Shown here: positions 8,774-16,096 of the stretch, in pieces
Numbering within the stretch: position 1 is the first letter of the stretch
How the letters are laid out: each line of letters opens with the position of its first letter
DNA from: Planctomycetaceae bacterium
GTDB lineage: Bacteria; Planctomycetota; Planctomycetia; Planctomycetales; Planctomycetaceae
Direction: 5' to 3'
Assembly: GCA_020426085.1 (NCBI GenBank)
Contig: JAGQQP010000027.1
Coordinates: 1-16,816, forward strand
DNA: 16,816 nt
The notes under the pieces: generated by a model
Database searches by the model: none
The model's input: only the letters and a program-made list of their open reading frames with translations
Told to the model about the DNA's origin: nothing
Made by a program: the position numbers and the translations under genes

Positions 8774-9147
8774 GTTTAAATAATGCCTTTTTTCGAGGGG
8801 AGATAGTTGTCTGAAGTAATTCGAATGCAAAAGGGAAAGTGTAAACTCCAACGCAAATCAGACAGTTTGTGACGCTGAAACGTGTCGGTTGACTCTGAAC
8901 CTCAATTTCCCGGTTCACATTTTTGGGAAAAACGCCCCACAATTCTGATTTATTTCTGGCCAGCACAGAAAAGTGGAACTAACTTACTCAATTATTCCCA
9001 CCAAAATCGGGATTGGGTAGTTTGTTTAAAATAATTAACACTGATAAGCATGATCGAGCCTACCGATTGCGTAGTTGTCCTGATTGTGTCAATTATCCGG
9101 TTCAATTTCTGCTGGCATGTTCAGAATTGTGTACAGAAGCGGGCATT
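8774..9147. other. Intergenic region between two minus-strand units
   Basis: 374 bases without a credible gene; it must hold the promoter of the small basic-protein gene and the 3' end of the 599-residue gene's transcript. A perfect minus-strand TTGACA occurs at 9087-9092, but no good -10 sits 16-18 bases from it. A long, heavily bulged stem-loop (about 8981-9023) has no U-run. I see no convincing terminator for the upstream operon. Confidence 0.4.
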
Positions 9148-10947
9148 TCACTCAGCAGAATTCTGTGAACCCAGACCGAAGATGACTCTGACCTGAGTTT
9201 TCTGCAGGCCGGCTGCAAAGAACAGCCCATCGAAGGACTGGAGTAGACTTTTCAATCCGGCCAGCTTCTTTTTGCCTTTCTCGAGATCTCCGCCATGCCC
9301 TTTGGAGAGCTGCTCTGCGAGAAAATCGGAGTTCTGCTCGATGAATGCTCTGATCGAAGCGATATTGAGGAAGCAGAGCTGTTTTTCTTCCCGGAAGAAG
9401 GTCTCCTTCCAGGACTGAAATAAAGGTAACGCAGCCAGACTCTCTTCTGATTTCAGAGTGAAGAATTCTCTGACAAGCTCCGGCGAACTGGCAACAACCA
9501 GCTGTCGTTCGTTGATTCCATAAGCGGGGCGATAAGGACCGAGGCTTTCGATCCACCGCATATGATACTGTTCATGATCTTCGATTTTTAAAAGAGAAGT
9601 CTGGGCACCAGCGGCAGATTCAGAATTGTGATGACTGAGTACGCTGTTCATCAGAAAGTTGGCGACATTTTCCAAGGCAGACTGATATTTGCTTTTGTCT
9701 GTTGAGCCTGATTCAGGATCCTCTGTGGAAAGCTGCATTGCCACCAGGCCATCGAAGGAAATGGCATCAAAAGAGAGGGTTTTGCGAGGTACTGAATAAA
9801 ACAGAACATTCGGTCCCAGAACTTTTGATACTTCGGTCACGGGGTCGAGGCCCCCCAGGAGGCCCGTACTGATTGCGAGAAATTTCTGCCATTTTTCCGG
9901 GTTCTTTTCCGCATAATAACTGACGATTCTGTTGGTCAGTAAATTCACATTCAGTTGCCCGGACAGCACTGCCAGCGCTTTTTTCGGGATCAGCGTGTAT
10001 TGATCTGGAATTTCAGCAGGACTCTGGAGGATATTCAACAAGGGCAGATTGATGGCTTCCGAATTAAACAGAATCACAGCTTCCACAGCGACCGTGTTTT
10101 TCAGATGCAGACCTGCGATCAGCGCCCCCGTTTTATTCCACCAGTTGACAATGCCCTGTTCGATCTCGTTTTTCGGTGGTTTGATATGTTCATCCCAGGC
10201 ACGTGGATTCAGAAAAACAGAACCTGTGACATCCTCCGCCAAAACTCCGCGTGCGCGACGGTACATTTCCAGATTGAACAGACTCCGCTGATTCTCTGAC
10301 GATTGTTTTTGATGCAGAAGGATCGTTGATTCCAGATTGGATCGTGTGTCTGACACAACCAGAGTCTGATCCAGAAATGCATAGATGACGGCAGGAGCGG
10401 AAGGATCGGACTGCTGGCTGACTTGAAAGCAGGTCGTGCCCTGGAGCGTGCTGGAAGTGACTTTGATTCCGGTTTTGGTGAACCAGTCTTCCAGCAGCTT
10501 CTGTACCGCAGCAGGATCCTGGACCTTGGTTAACAGCAGCAGAGAAGGGTTCTGTTTCGGTCCATGATTGAAAATCGCCAGCCCGACCGATTTACCAAAA
10601 AATTGATTCAGGAGAGGAAGCAGGGGCTGATTCGTAACCGATTCAATATCGCGCAAACCCTGTTGCAGGTTGAGAACATCCTTTGACTGCAGCCAGTTTT
10701 GAAAAACCTGCGTTTTTCGAAAGCGGTTCACCAGTGGTGAAAGCAGAAACTGTTTGACATGCGTATTCAGGTCAGTGGCTTCCAGGTAGATGCCGGCCTT
10801 TTCGTCAACCAGTTGGCTCAATGGTTCGGCTGCTTTGACGGGAAATGCGACTGCCAGGCAGAGGAGTACCGGAACCACGACGAACGCGAATGCATTCTTT
10901 TGCGTCAGGTCTCGCGATGTCGATTTAATCGGTTGCATTAACTTCAT
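9148..10947 (-). CDS. Exported protein of unknown function in the sigma/anti-sigma operon
   Basis: 599 residues. A Sec-type signal peptide is visible: hydrophobic core at about 19-36 (AFVVVPVLLCLAVAFPV) and a likely cleavage near residues 39-40 (V-K-A/A-E). There is no lipobox, and no second membrane segment. The mature protein has the rhythm of DUF3352-like proteins (alternating strands with 'L.LL' and 'GLAIF..G', a phenomenon common in planctomycete exported proteins): segments such as PSLLLLTKVQDPAAVQKLLEDW and AVIYAFLDQTLVVSD. No enzyme motif is apparent. ATG 10947 has GGAG at 10-base spacing. It follows the putative anti-sigma gene by 53 bases on the same strand, so it is likely the third cistron of the sigma operon and possibly the sensed or regulated envelope component. 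Function is not inferred beyond that. Confidence 0.75.
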   Translation of the reverse strand: MKLMQPIKSTSRDLTQKNAFAFVVVPVLLCLAVAFPVKAAEPLSQLVDEKAGIYLEATDLNTHVKQFLLSPLVNRFRKTQVFQNWLQSKDVLNLQQGLRDIESVTNQPLLPLLNQFFGKSVGLAIFNHGPKQNPSLLLLTKVQDPAAVQKLLEDWFTKTGIKVTSSTLQGTTCFQVSQQSDPSAPAVIYAFLDQTLVVSDTRSNLESTILLHQKQSSENQRSLFNLEMYRRARGVLAEDVTGSVFLNPRAWDEHIKPPKNEIEQGIVNWWNKTGALIAGLHLKNTVAVEAVILFNSEAINLPLLNILQSPAEIPDQYTLIPKKALAVLSGQLNVNLLTNRIVSYYAEKNPEKWQKFLAISTGLLGGLDPVTEVSKVLGPNVLFYSVPRKTLSFDAISFDGLVAMQLSTEDPESGSTDKSKYQSALENVANFLMNSVLSHHNSESAAGAQTSLLKIEDHEQYHMRWIESLGPYRPAYGINERQLVVASSPELVREFFTLKSEESLAALPLFQSWKETFFREEKQLCFLNIASIRAFIEQNSDFLAEQLSKGHGGDLEKGKKKLAGLKSLLQSFDGLFFAAGLQKTQVRVIFGLGSQNSAE

Positions 10948-11000
10948 ATCTGAACAACTCCAGGCCGGGCTGATTGTTGAGATTCGGTGAATTCAATTCG

Positions 11001-11702
11001 TCAAATATTTGTTGATTCTTCAGGAACGGAATGAATGATAAAATTCCAGGCATGACTGATCTGGTCTTTGATCGGCTGCATTTCCATGTTGATATCATCG
11101 ACCCAGTTCGATTCCCGGGTAAGGGGTTCCGTAGTTTCAGGCTGGGGAGCTGCGACGGGAACGAGGCTCACTGCTTCCGTCATGGTACCAGCAGTACTTT
11201 GTGCAAGTCCCCAGGAAGCGGCGCCGGCATTTTTCAGCAGTTGATTAAAGCTTCGCTGAGGTGGTGACTGTGCAACAGCAGGAACAGGGGAGTCTGTAGC
11301 CACCCCTGTAAAGGCAGGCATGGTTCCGGGCACTGTTTTTTCGACCTGATTTCCAGAGAACTTCACGGTGATGGCAATCAGTAACACTGCAACGACAAGC
11401 AGGCTGGCAGCCCATTGTCGAACCCTTGATCCTGTGTGTGCAACCGGCGTCCTGGGAGCGTGCATTTCCTCCCTCTCTGAGAAATGAGATGCAGCTAATT
11501 GAGCGAGCACTTCATCGACCAGATCAATCTCAGGTAGTGTCTGTTGCCAGGCGGGTACCGCTGTTTCCAGGATGAGAAAGTCTTCCCAGAGACGCTGATG
11601 CTCTGGCGAGGACGTCGCAAGCTGCTCCAGTCGCGAACGCTGATCGAAGTTGCGTGTTTCGATCATGGTTTCCAGTCTGGATTGAAAGTCAACGAGATTC
11701 AT
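11001..11702 (-). CDS. Putative membrane-anchored anti-sigma factor
   Basis: 233 residues with one membrane helix at about 96-113 (QWAASLLVVAVLLIAITV) preceded by Arg residues, predicting a cytoplasmic N-terminus of about 95 residues and an outside C-terminus of about 120 residues, rich in Pro, Thr, Val. The open frame extends to 11720, but that start is TTG; ATG 11702 is chosen for its AGAGG at 6-base spacing. The gene overlaps the sigma gene's 3' end by 14 bases, so translation is coupled. The role is inferred from this overlap and topology. The N-terminus has no visible zinc-binding HxxxCxxC motif of the classical ZAS domain and contains no Cys at all, so it may be a zinc-less or distinct anti-sigma type. 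It could also be a sigma-linked membrane protein of another kind. Confidence 0.68.
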   Translation of the reverse strand: MNLVDFQSRLETMIETRNFDQRSRLEQLATSSPEHQRLWEDFLILETAVPAWQQTLPEIDLVDEVLAQLAASHFSEREEMHAPRTPVAHTGSRVRQWAASLLVVAVLLIAITVKFSGNQVEKTVPGTMPAFTGVATDSPVPAVAQSPPQRSFNQLLKNAGAASWGLAQSTAGTMTEAVSLVPVAAPQPETTEPLTRESNWVDDINMEMQPIKDQISHAWNFIIHSVPEESTNI

Positions 11703-12246
11703 GTCGGACCTCTGGTACAATTCCCCGCTGTCGTAAGTTGGCCGCCAGTTCCTGCCGGGAACGGTGCAGCCAGGTTTTGATCGTGCCTTCCGGACGTTCC
11801 AGAATGTCTCCGATTTCCTGACAGCTTAAATTTTCCTGATGAAATAAAATAAAACATGTGCGATGATCATCGCGTAACATACTGATGGCATTCTGTAGTT
11901 CTTCGCCGAGATCCTGTAACTCTTCTACCGACTGACTGACGGCCAGATCAGCGGCAAATTCGGAGGGAACAGGACGCCGGGAACGCTTACTCAGAAAGGT
12001 TCTACAGCGGTTGGCAGCGATTGTGAGTAACCAGGGTTTTAAGGTTCGATTGGGATCCCACTGGTGAAGGCTGCGAAAAGCCCGCACAAAGACTTCCTGC
12101 ACGACATCTTCCGCGTCCTGTCGATGTCCCAGCATGCGATAGCACAGCCCAAAGATGGAACTTTGAAACCGGGCTACGAAAGCGCGCATTGCCTCTGTAT
12201 TACCATCCAGGCAACTTCGGACTTGCGCCGCATCGTCTTCGTTCAC
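11689..12246 (-). CDS. ECF-type RNA polymerase sigma factor
   Basis: 185 residues, directing RNA polymerase to a small regulon. Region 2 spans about 21-90, with the diagnostic DAEDVVQEVFVRAFRSL (44-60) and WLLTIAANRCR (72-82); region 4 spans about 116-172, with a helix-turn-helix LSCQEIGDILERPEGTIKTWLHRS (140-163). Region 1.1, 3 and other extra domains are absent, as in the ECF family. Start: GTG 12246, since the first in-frame ATG is only at residue 20, within region 2; no strong ribosome binding site is seen, and an in-frame stop lies 33-35 bases before GTG. First gene of a probable three-gene operon; a TATATT-like -10 (minus strand, 12312-12317) lies about 65 bases upstream, with no good -35. 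Autoregulation is usual for the family but not shown here. Confidence 0.9.
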   Translation of the reverse strand: MNEDDAAQVRSCLDGNTEAMRAFVARFQSSIFGLCYRMLGHRQDAEDVVQEVFVRAFRSLHQWDPNRTLKPWLLTIAANRCRTFLSKRSRRPVPSEFAADLAVSQSVEELQDLGEELQNAISMLRDDHRTCFILFHQENLSCQEIGDILERPEGTIKTWLHRSRQELAANLRQRGIVPEVRHESR

Positions 12247-12625
12247 GGAGGAATCCCGTTTTGATGTTCGTATCTGTCACAATCTGAATTCAAACCTCAG
12301 GTTACTCACTCAATATACCAGAATCAGGGGGGAGAAGTTTCAGAAAAATGAGATCCCAACACTTTCGGATTTGTAACCGGGATTTGCACCGCTTCAAGTT
12401 TTCTAAGCGGCTTTATGCGGGTAAATTCGAGTACTTGTTTACATTTGTTAAGAAGATAAATGTTTATTAAGTCTTTATGTTACTACTAGTTATGAAATGC
12501 AGGTTGACAATGGGGTCTATATGAAAGACACTTAATAAAATAATGTTAATATATATGTCCGATTTTAGTTAATGTCTGTAATAAATGGGTGAGTTCTTAG
12601 TTTCATTTGTGAGAGAAAGTGTGTT
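12247..12625. other. Divergent, AT-rich intergenic region (sigma operon / DUF1559 gene)
   Basis: 379 bases that must carry promoters for both directions. The right half (about 12420-12615) is markedly AT-rich compared with genes. On the plus strand there is a perfect TTGACA (12504-12509), but the best -10-like words are TAATAA (12533-12538, 23-base spacer) and an extended -10, TG at 12544-12545 with TAATAT at 12547-12552, so the promoter cannot be fixed. On the minus strand TATATT lies at 12312-12317. No gene or RNA structure is seen. Confidence 0.45.
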
Positions 12626-13573
12626 ATGCAACGCTTGAGTGAAAAAAAACTGTCGCGTGGATTTACTTTAATTGAGTTACTGGTGGTGATTGCGATTATC
12701 GCGATCCTGATCGCATTGCTTCTTCCGGCAGTCCAGCAGGCACGGGAAGCTGCGCGACGAAGTACCTGTAAAAATAACCTGAAACAGATCAGCCTGGCGA
12801 TGCACAACTACGAGAGTGCGCATCAGGTCTTTCCTTATGCACACCGGGGTGCCAATGGCTGGTATCCTCAGGCATGTCATCAGCGGGATACCTGGTTCCA
12901 TCGTATTCTGCCTTATGTTGATCAGGCCCCCATGTACAACGCCTATGAGGCAGATTGTGTCAATGTTTCTGCCAGTACGAGCAATCATGTGCATAACATT
13001 TCCAGCAGCCAGAAGTTTGTGAGTACCCCCTTGCCGGCTTTCATGTGCCCTTCCGATGTGGGACCTGCCTTTGCTGAAAACAGCGGTGTTCGCTGGGGAG
13101 GAAGTTACATGGGCTGTATCGGCTGGTCCAGAAATCGATCAACCGATAAAGATGATGGCATGTTCGGTTACGAAACGAAAACCAAAATGCGTGATATCAC
13201 GGACGGTACCTCTAACACGATGATGTTAAGTGAAGGTGTGCAGCGAGTGGCGGTACCCACCGGATTTTCCTGGGGATGCCCCGGTTGTTACTGGATTGGT
13301 GGGGCGCATGGAGAAGTGACTTTTACAGCCTATGAAACTCCCAATACCTCAGCGCCTGACCAGAATTATCTCTGTAAAAGCACTACGGATACGACAGCTC
13401 CCTGCGTAGATAATACTTCCACTCGCTGGAACTATGCCCGCAGTAAGCATGTGGGAGGCGTGCACGTTAGCCTGGCAGATGGTGCAGTTCGTTTCATTTC
13501 CTCGAATATTGATCGTGGTACTTTCCGTGCCTTAGCGACGATTTCCGGTGATGAAGTAGTCGGAGAATTCTAA
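12626..13573 (+). CDS. DUF1559 (SBP_bac_10) prepilin-like protein
   Basis: 315 residues; exported protein with a type IV prepilin N-terminus. The prepilin peptidase site G12/F13 is followed by the classic [23 protein letters not shown], with Glu17 at the expected +5 position. The next segment, [30 protein letters not shown], is the DUF1559 signature, and the C-terminal K-H-V-G-G...A-D-G-A-V-R-F (274-290) is the conserved end of the family. Six or more Cys residues (for example CPGC near 213) suggest disulfides. ATG 12626 has GAGAG about 10 bases upstream. This is one of the most abundant planctomycete families; the proteins are thought to be pseudopilins, but their cargo is unknown. A small lipoprotein gene follows after 162 bases, a commonly seen pairing in this group. 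Confidence 0.92.
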   Translation: MQRLSEKKLSRGFTLIELLVVIAIIAILIALLLPAVQQAREAARRSTCKNNLKQISLAMHNYESAHQVFPYAHRGANGWYPQACHQRDTWFHRILPYVDQAPMYNAYEADCVNVSASTSNHVHNISSSQKFVSTPLPAFMCPSDVGPAFAENSGVRWGGSYMGCIGWSRNRSTDKDDGMFGYETKTKMRDITDGTSNTMMLSEGVQRVAVPTGFSWGCPGCYWIGGAHGEVTFTAYETPNTSAPDQNYLCKSTTDTTAPCVDNTSTRWNYARSKHVGGVHVSLADGAVRFISSNIDRGTFRALATISGDEVVGEF

Positions 13574-13642
13574 AAGCGCGGATTTTTATTCGACTGGGAT
13601 GCTCCTTTCTTTCCTGAAACAGGGATCGGGGTTTGATCCGTA

Positions 13643-13709
13643 GTATTCGAATACGCGATGCAGTATAAATTCAGTTGAACTTTTTGCCTCTGACAGCATT
13701 CTCAGGGGC
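13643..13709 (+). promoter_or_regulatory. Candidate regulated promoter and leader hairpin ahead of the lipoprotein gene
   Basis: A perfect 12-bp palindrome, GTATTCGAATAC (13643-13654), lies 9 bases ahead of a TATAAA word (13664-13669) that resembles a -10, so a bound protein would cover the -35 to spacer region. No good -35 exists at 16-18 bases. Further down, an 8-bp stem with one wobble (13686-13693 with 13702-13709) ends 16 bases before the AGGAG at 13726-13730. The parts are real; their use is guessed. Confidence 0.3.
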
Positions 13710-13735
13710 ACACTTAATCATTCAGGAGATAATCA

Positions 13736-14155
13736 ATGAAGTCGGTCTCATGCCTGATACTGCTGGTATGTTTTTCAGGTTTTCTTGTTGGCTGTGGGGG
13801 GGCTAGTGATGCTCCGGTGACCTATCCCGTTTCAGGAAAAGTCACCCTGGATGGAGAGCCTTTGCCGGAGGGAGATATTATCTTTCGAGATGTTGCCGGA
13901 AAAGCAGCCAGTGCTGCCGGTAAGGTTGAGAATGGAGAATACTCACTGCAGGCAACGGCGGGTAAGAAATCGGTTGTGATTACTGCGACGAAAGAGATCC
14001 CCGGTAAAACTGTTGTGGGTGGTGCCCCCGATGAACCACCGGTTCCTGCGGTCGAACAGTATCTCCCTGCTGAGTACAATGAGAAAACGACTCTGGAAGC
14101 TGATGTCAGCGATTCTGGTTCGAACGAATTTACATTTGAGCTGAAAAGTAAATAG
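13736..14155 (+). CDS. Small lipoprotein with an Ig-like/carboxypeptidase-regulatory-type fold
   Basis: 139 residues. A lipoprotein signal peptide is evident: positively charged start, hydrophobic core (SCLILLVCFSGFL) and lipobox L17-V-G-C20, with Cys20 predicted to be acylated after cleavage. The mature part begins with GGASDAPVTYPVSGKVTLDGEPLPEGDIIF, the usual opening of planctomycete 'carboxypeptidase regulatory-like' beta-sandwich lipoproteins (x-G-x-V-x-x-D-G-x-P-L). ATG 13736 has AGGAG at a 5-6-base spacing, a strong site. It follows the DUF1559 gene, and such pairs occur repeatedly in planctomycete genomes, which suggests a joint surface role; this is known only by pattern, not from experiments I can cite. 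It ends 45 bases before a strong terminator. Confidence 0.85.
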   Translation: MKSVSCLILLVCFSGFLVGCGGASDAPVTYPVSGKVTLDGEPLPEGDIIFRDVAGKAASAAGKVENGEYSLQATAGKKSVVITATKEIPGKTVVGGAPDEPPVPAVEQYLPAEYNEKTTLEADVSDSGSNEFTFELKSK

Positions 14156-14200
14156 CGGCTGGCTTATGATTAAGCTGTCAGGCGCGATCAAGAGAAACTG

Positions 14201-14242
14201 AAAAACGGGAGTCGGATTCTGACGAATTCGACTCCCGTTTTT
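14201..14242. terminator. Strong bidirectional intrinsic terminator
   Basis: A 19-bp stem (14201-14219 with 14224-14242) with only one G-U wobble and a four-base loop. Its outer ends are A5 on the left and T5 on the right, so it is U-tailed on both transcripts. It lies between the lipoprotein stop (14155) and the convergent minus-strand gene's stop (14284) and should terminate both. Confidence 0.92.
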
Positions 14243-14283
14243 ACTTTGATTGATTTGTTGAACATTTTACTGTTGCTGGTTCA

Positions 14284-14505
14284 TTATGATTTCTGAATGC
14301 ATTCCCGTGCCAGAATGCGAGCCTGTTTGAAGGCATGTTTGACCGTGTAGGCCCGGGCTTCCACCTGCTCCTCAGTATAATATTTGCCATGGTCACTCGC
14401 GGGAAGACCGGCGAGTGATAACGTCAGTGGCAGCAGGTCGAGGAACTCACGATATCGTCGCTGAATATCGTTGCTGGCGTTGGCTGAATCATTCACGGAA
14501 AGCAT
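14284..14505 (-). CDS. Small hypothetical protein
   Basis: 73 residues, soluble, mostly helical by appearance, no membrane or signal segment. The visible features are RRYREFLDLLPLTLSLAGLP (17-34... helical, hydrophobic) and YTEEQVEARAYTVKHAFKQARILARECIQ (43-71), a long amphipathic helix. I do not recognise its function; this kind of short protein is widespread in planctomycetes, by inference. Two starts compete: ATG 14505 with an AGAGGGAG tract lying directly against it (too close), or GTG 14496, which sits at the ideal 9-base spacing from that tract. The gene is convergent with the lipoprotein gene and shares its terminator. A perfect palindrome lies 41 bases upstream. Confidence 0.7.
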   Translation of the reverse strand: MLSVNDSANASNDIQRRYREFLDLLPLTLSLAGLPASDHGKYYTEEQVEARAYTVKHAFKQARILARECIQKS

Positions 14506-14545
14506 CTCCCTCTGGTTGACATCATAGATTGTGAATTCACAGTAT

Positions 14546-14563
14546 CATAACAGAACTGTTATG
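14546..14563. promoter_or_regulatory. Perfect inverted repeat, possible operator
   Basis: CATAACAG, two bases (AA), then CTGTTATG: 8-bp arms, 2-bp centre. It lies 41 bases upstream of the ATG of the 73-residue gene, where a minus-strand promoter would be. Second copy of the same geometry but a different sequence is at 15720-15737. Not a recognised operator that I can name. Confidence 0.4.
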
Positions 14564-14611
14564 GTGACATTGACGGTATCGAAACAGATGATGCAACGGA
14601 AATCCCTGTCC

Positions 14612-14623
14612 GGTCAATTGACC
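14612..14623. repeat. Perfect 12-bp palindrome
   Basis: GGTCAATTGACC, an exact 12-bp palindrome in the intergenic region, 107 bases upstream of the ATG of the 73-residue gene. Short enough to occur by chance; noted because it lies near another palindrome. Confidence 0.25.
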
Positions 14624-14809
14624 ACCTCCCAGATCTTATTCTCTGATTCTGCCAAACACAATTCAGAAAAGCAATGGGAAGTTACGAATATCGAGCCTGC
14701 AGATGATTTCCGCTGATGAAATCCAGCAGAGACACGGTCGGTTCCTGGTGAAGCGGCGGCGATGACGGGAAGGTGTGTGTCGGAGAATGCTGCAATCACT
14801 CTCTCGAAG

Positions 14810-15664
14810 TTATTTCTCAGCTTCCTGCTTGTTCTTCAATCCGGTCTGATCGGGTGGTGGCAGAGTGACGGGAGGCAGGTCCGGTTTCTTGCGTCCCTGT
14901 TCTTCTCCCTGTGGTTGAGGATACTGTTGTGGATAACCCTGAGGAGGCATCTGATACTGCTGTGGATAGGCAGGCATTGGTTGTTGCGGATAACCCTGCT
15001 GAGGATAGTACTGAGGCGGCATCTGGTATGGATAGGGTTGTTGTCCAGGATGCATCTGCTGTGGGGGATATCCATATTGTGGCTGTGGTGGATACCCGGC
15101 CTGCTGGGCAGCCTGGTCATATGCCTGTTGAGCCTGACGCTGTTGTTCTGCCGAGAGAATCTGCGTATCCCCTTCATAAACTTCTGAAGCAGCAGGTGCC
15201 TCTGCAGCGGGAGCTGTATTTGTTTCGGCTGGAGGAGTTGTAGAACCTTCTTCCGATGTGTGGACAGGGATATCGAACACTGTGTCGGAGCCGGTCAGAA
15301 TTTCACTGCTGGAAGGAGATTGTGAAGCTGCTTCTGGTTTGTCTGAAGCCGTGGTTACATCAGCGGTGTGTGATATTTGAATAACAAATTCCAGTTTACC
15401 GATCTGGATCTGGTCTCCATGGGACAGCTGAACTTCACCTTTGATGCGCTTTCCATTAACCGCTGTACCATTGGTACTGCCAAAATCGCGTAAGCGGACA
15501 CTGTATTCATCAACCGTGAAAACACAGTGGTGACGACTGACCATATCGCTGTTGGGACGCAGATGGCAATCTTCTTCCCGGCCAATCAAAAACTTTTTGC
15601 CACTGATGGGAATTTGTTTTCCATCATGACGACCGCCTACGACTTTTAACGAAAGCTGCAACAT
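14810..15664 (-). CDS. FHA domain protein with a Pro/Gln/Tyr-rich low-complexity tail
   Basis: 284 residues, no membrane helix or signal peptide. The FHA domain occupies about 1-98: GREEDC (28-33), S-R-H-H (43-46), G-S-T-N-G-T (62-67) and NGKRIKG (70-76), all as expected for a phospho-threonine reader. It is followed by a Ser/Thr/Ala linker (99-165) and a low-complexity segment at about 188-253 built from repeated YPPQ/YPQQ units (for example GYPPQPQYGYPPQQ), then a Lys/Pro tail. Composition of the tail is prion-like and certainly disordered. The start ATG 15664 has GGAG at 9-base spacing. Possible self-phosphorylation sites in the linker are SDTVF (126-130) and GDTQIL (165-170). It may act as a scaffold for phosphorylated partners; the tail could drive multivalent assembly. 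Neighbours give no more clues. Confidence 0.88.
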   Translation of the reverse strand: MLQLSLKVVGGRHDGKQIPISGKKFLIGREEDCHLRPNSDMVSRHHCVFTVDEYSVRLRDFGSTNGTAVNGKRIKGEVQLSHGDQIQIGKLEFVIQISHTADVTTASDKPEAASQSPSSSEILTGSDTVFDIPVHTSEEGSTTPPAETNTAPAAEAPAASEVYEGDTQILSAEQQRQAQQAYDQAAQQAGYPPQPQYGYPPQQMHPGQQPYPYQMPPQYYPQQGYPQQPMPAYPQQYQMPPQGYPQQYPQPQGEEQGRKKPDLPPVTLPPPDQTGLKNKQEAEK

Positions 15665-15719
15665 AAACGTTCACTCCATAAGTTTCAAACAGAACACTTC
15701 AAAGCTCTGAAAGTGGAAC

Positions 15720-15737
15720 TGGTAATTGGAATTACCA
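15720..15737. promoter_or_regulatory. Perfect inverted repeat upstream of the FHA gene
   Basis: TGGTAATT, two bases (GG), then AATTACCA: 8-bp arms with a 2-bp centre, 56 bases upstream of the minus-strand ATG at 15664, in the likely promoter zone. It is the same geometry as the site at 14546-14563. Possible operator; no family assigned. Confidence 0.4.
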
Positions 15738-15858
15738 TCCATTTTCCGATCACCTTGTTTTCATTTTTGACTTTAGATTGGAAGAAAAAACGTGAAATGA
15801 ACAAGAAACAGAAATGAGTGATTTACCATTGAATCTGAAATAAAAGGAGCTAATTACA

Positions 15859-15945
15859 ATGCTCGTCTGGCCCGCATTGTGTGGATTGACTCACTTTCAA
15901 GTAAGTAAAAAGCCACTACTTTTCCGTAACACGAAATCTCAATGA
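15859..15945 (+). CDS. Candidate small ORF (28 codons) with a strong ribosome binding site
   Basis: ATG at 15859-15861 is preceded by AAAGGAG at 9-base spacing, one of the best sites in the window. It encodes MLVWPALCGLTHFQVSKKPL and eight further residues, then TGA. The N-terminus is hydrophobic and the rest basic, like a short membrane or leader peptide. It runs in the opposite direction to both neighbours. Conservation is unknown and the ribosome binding site might be chance, since the region is purine-rich. Confidence 0.22.
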   Translation: MLVWPALCGLTHFQVSKKPLLFRNTKSQ

Positions 15946-16096
15946 AATAAAAGTATGTATTACATCCTTAACGCTATCAGGCATTTGACGGAATGTCAAT
16001 AACTATAAAACACTCATAATGCGTGTAGATTATTTATTAATAAACAATTAAATATTCTTGATTCTGATAAGTGTTGATGATACGGCTTTTAGGCCG

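Larger units (their letters stand above)
14506..14809. other. Intergenic region with two palindromes
   Basis: 304 bases, no credible gene; a 61-codon plus-strand frame at 14531-14716 has no ribosome binding site or protein-like composition. It holds two exact palindromic sites (14546-14563 and 14612-14623), listed separately. No terminator for the upstream minus-strand FHA gene is clear. Confidence 0.5.
15665..16096. other. AT-rich intergenic region between the FHA and LipM-like genes
   Basis: 432 bases, distinctly AT-rich to the right (about 15945-16080). It carries the FHA gene's promoter zone with a palindrome (15720-15737), a candidate small ORF (15859-15945), and a short inverted repeat TTGAC/GTCAA (15985-15999). 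No clear terminator for the minus-strand lipoate gene is seen: CGGC-loop-GCCG across its stop has only four pairs and no U-run. Confidence 0.45.

Noticed and set aside
8774..8851. N-terminal extension of the small basic protein
   Set aside because: Would need a TTG start; an ATG with a purine-rich site lies 26 codons inside.
8981..9023. Long imperfect stem-loop as a terminator
   Set aside because: Too many bulges and mismatches, and no U-run on either strand that fits a gene end.
9087..9092. Perfect TTGACA on the minus strand as a promoter
   Set aside because: No acceptable -10 at 16-18 bases; a single hexamer match is not enough.
14531..14716. 61-codon plus-strand ORF between minus-strand genes
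   Set aside because: No ribosome binding site, non-protein-like composition, overlaps the palindromic region.
14762..15243. Plus-strand ORFs opposite the FHA gene's repeat tail
   Set aside because: Low-complexity reverse complements of the YPPQ repeats, rich in Leu/Trp/Ile or Val/Asp; the FHA frame with its ribosome binding site explains the DNA.
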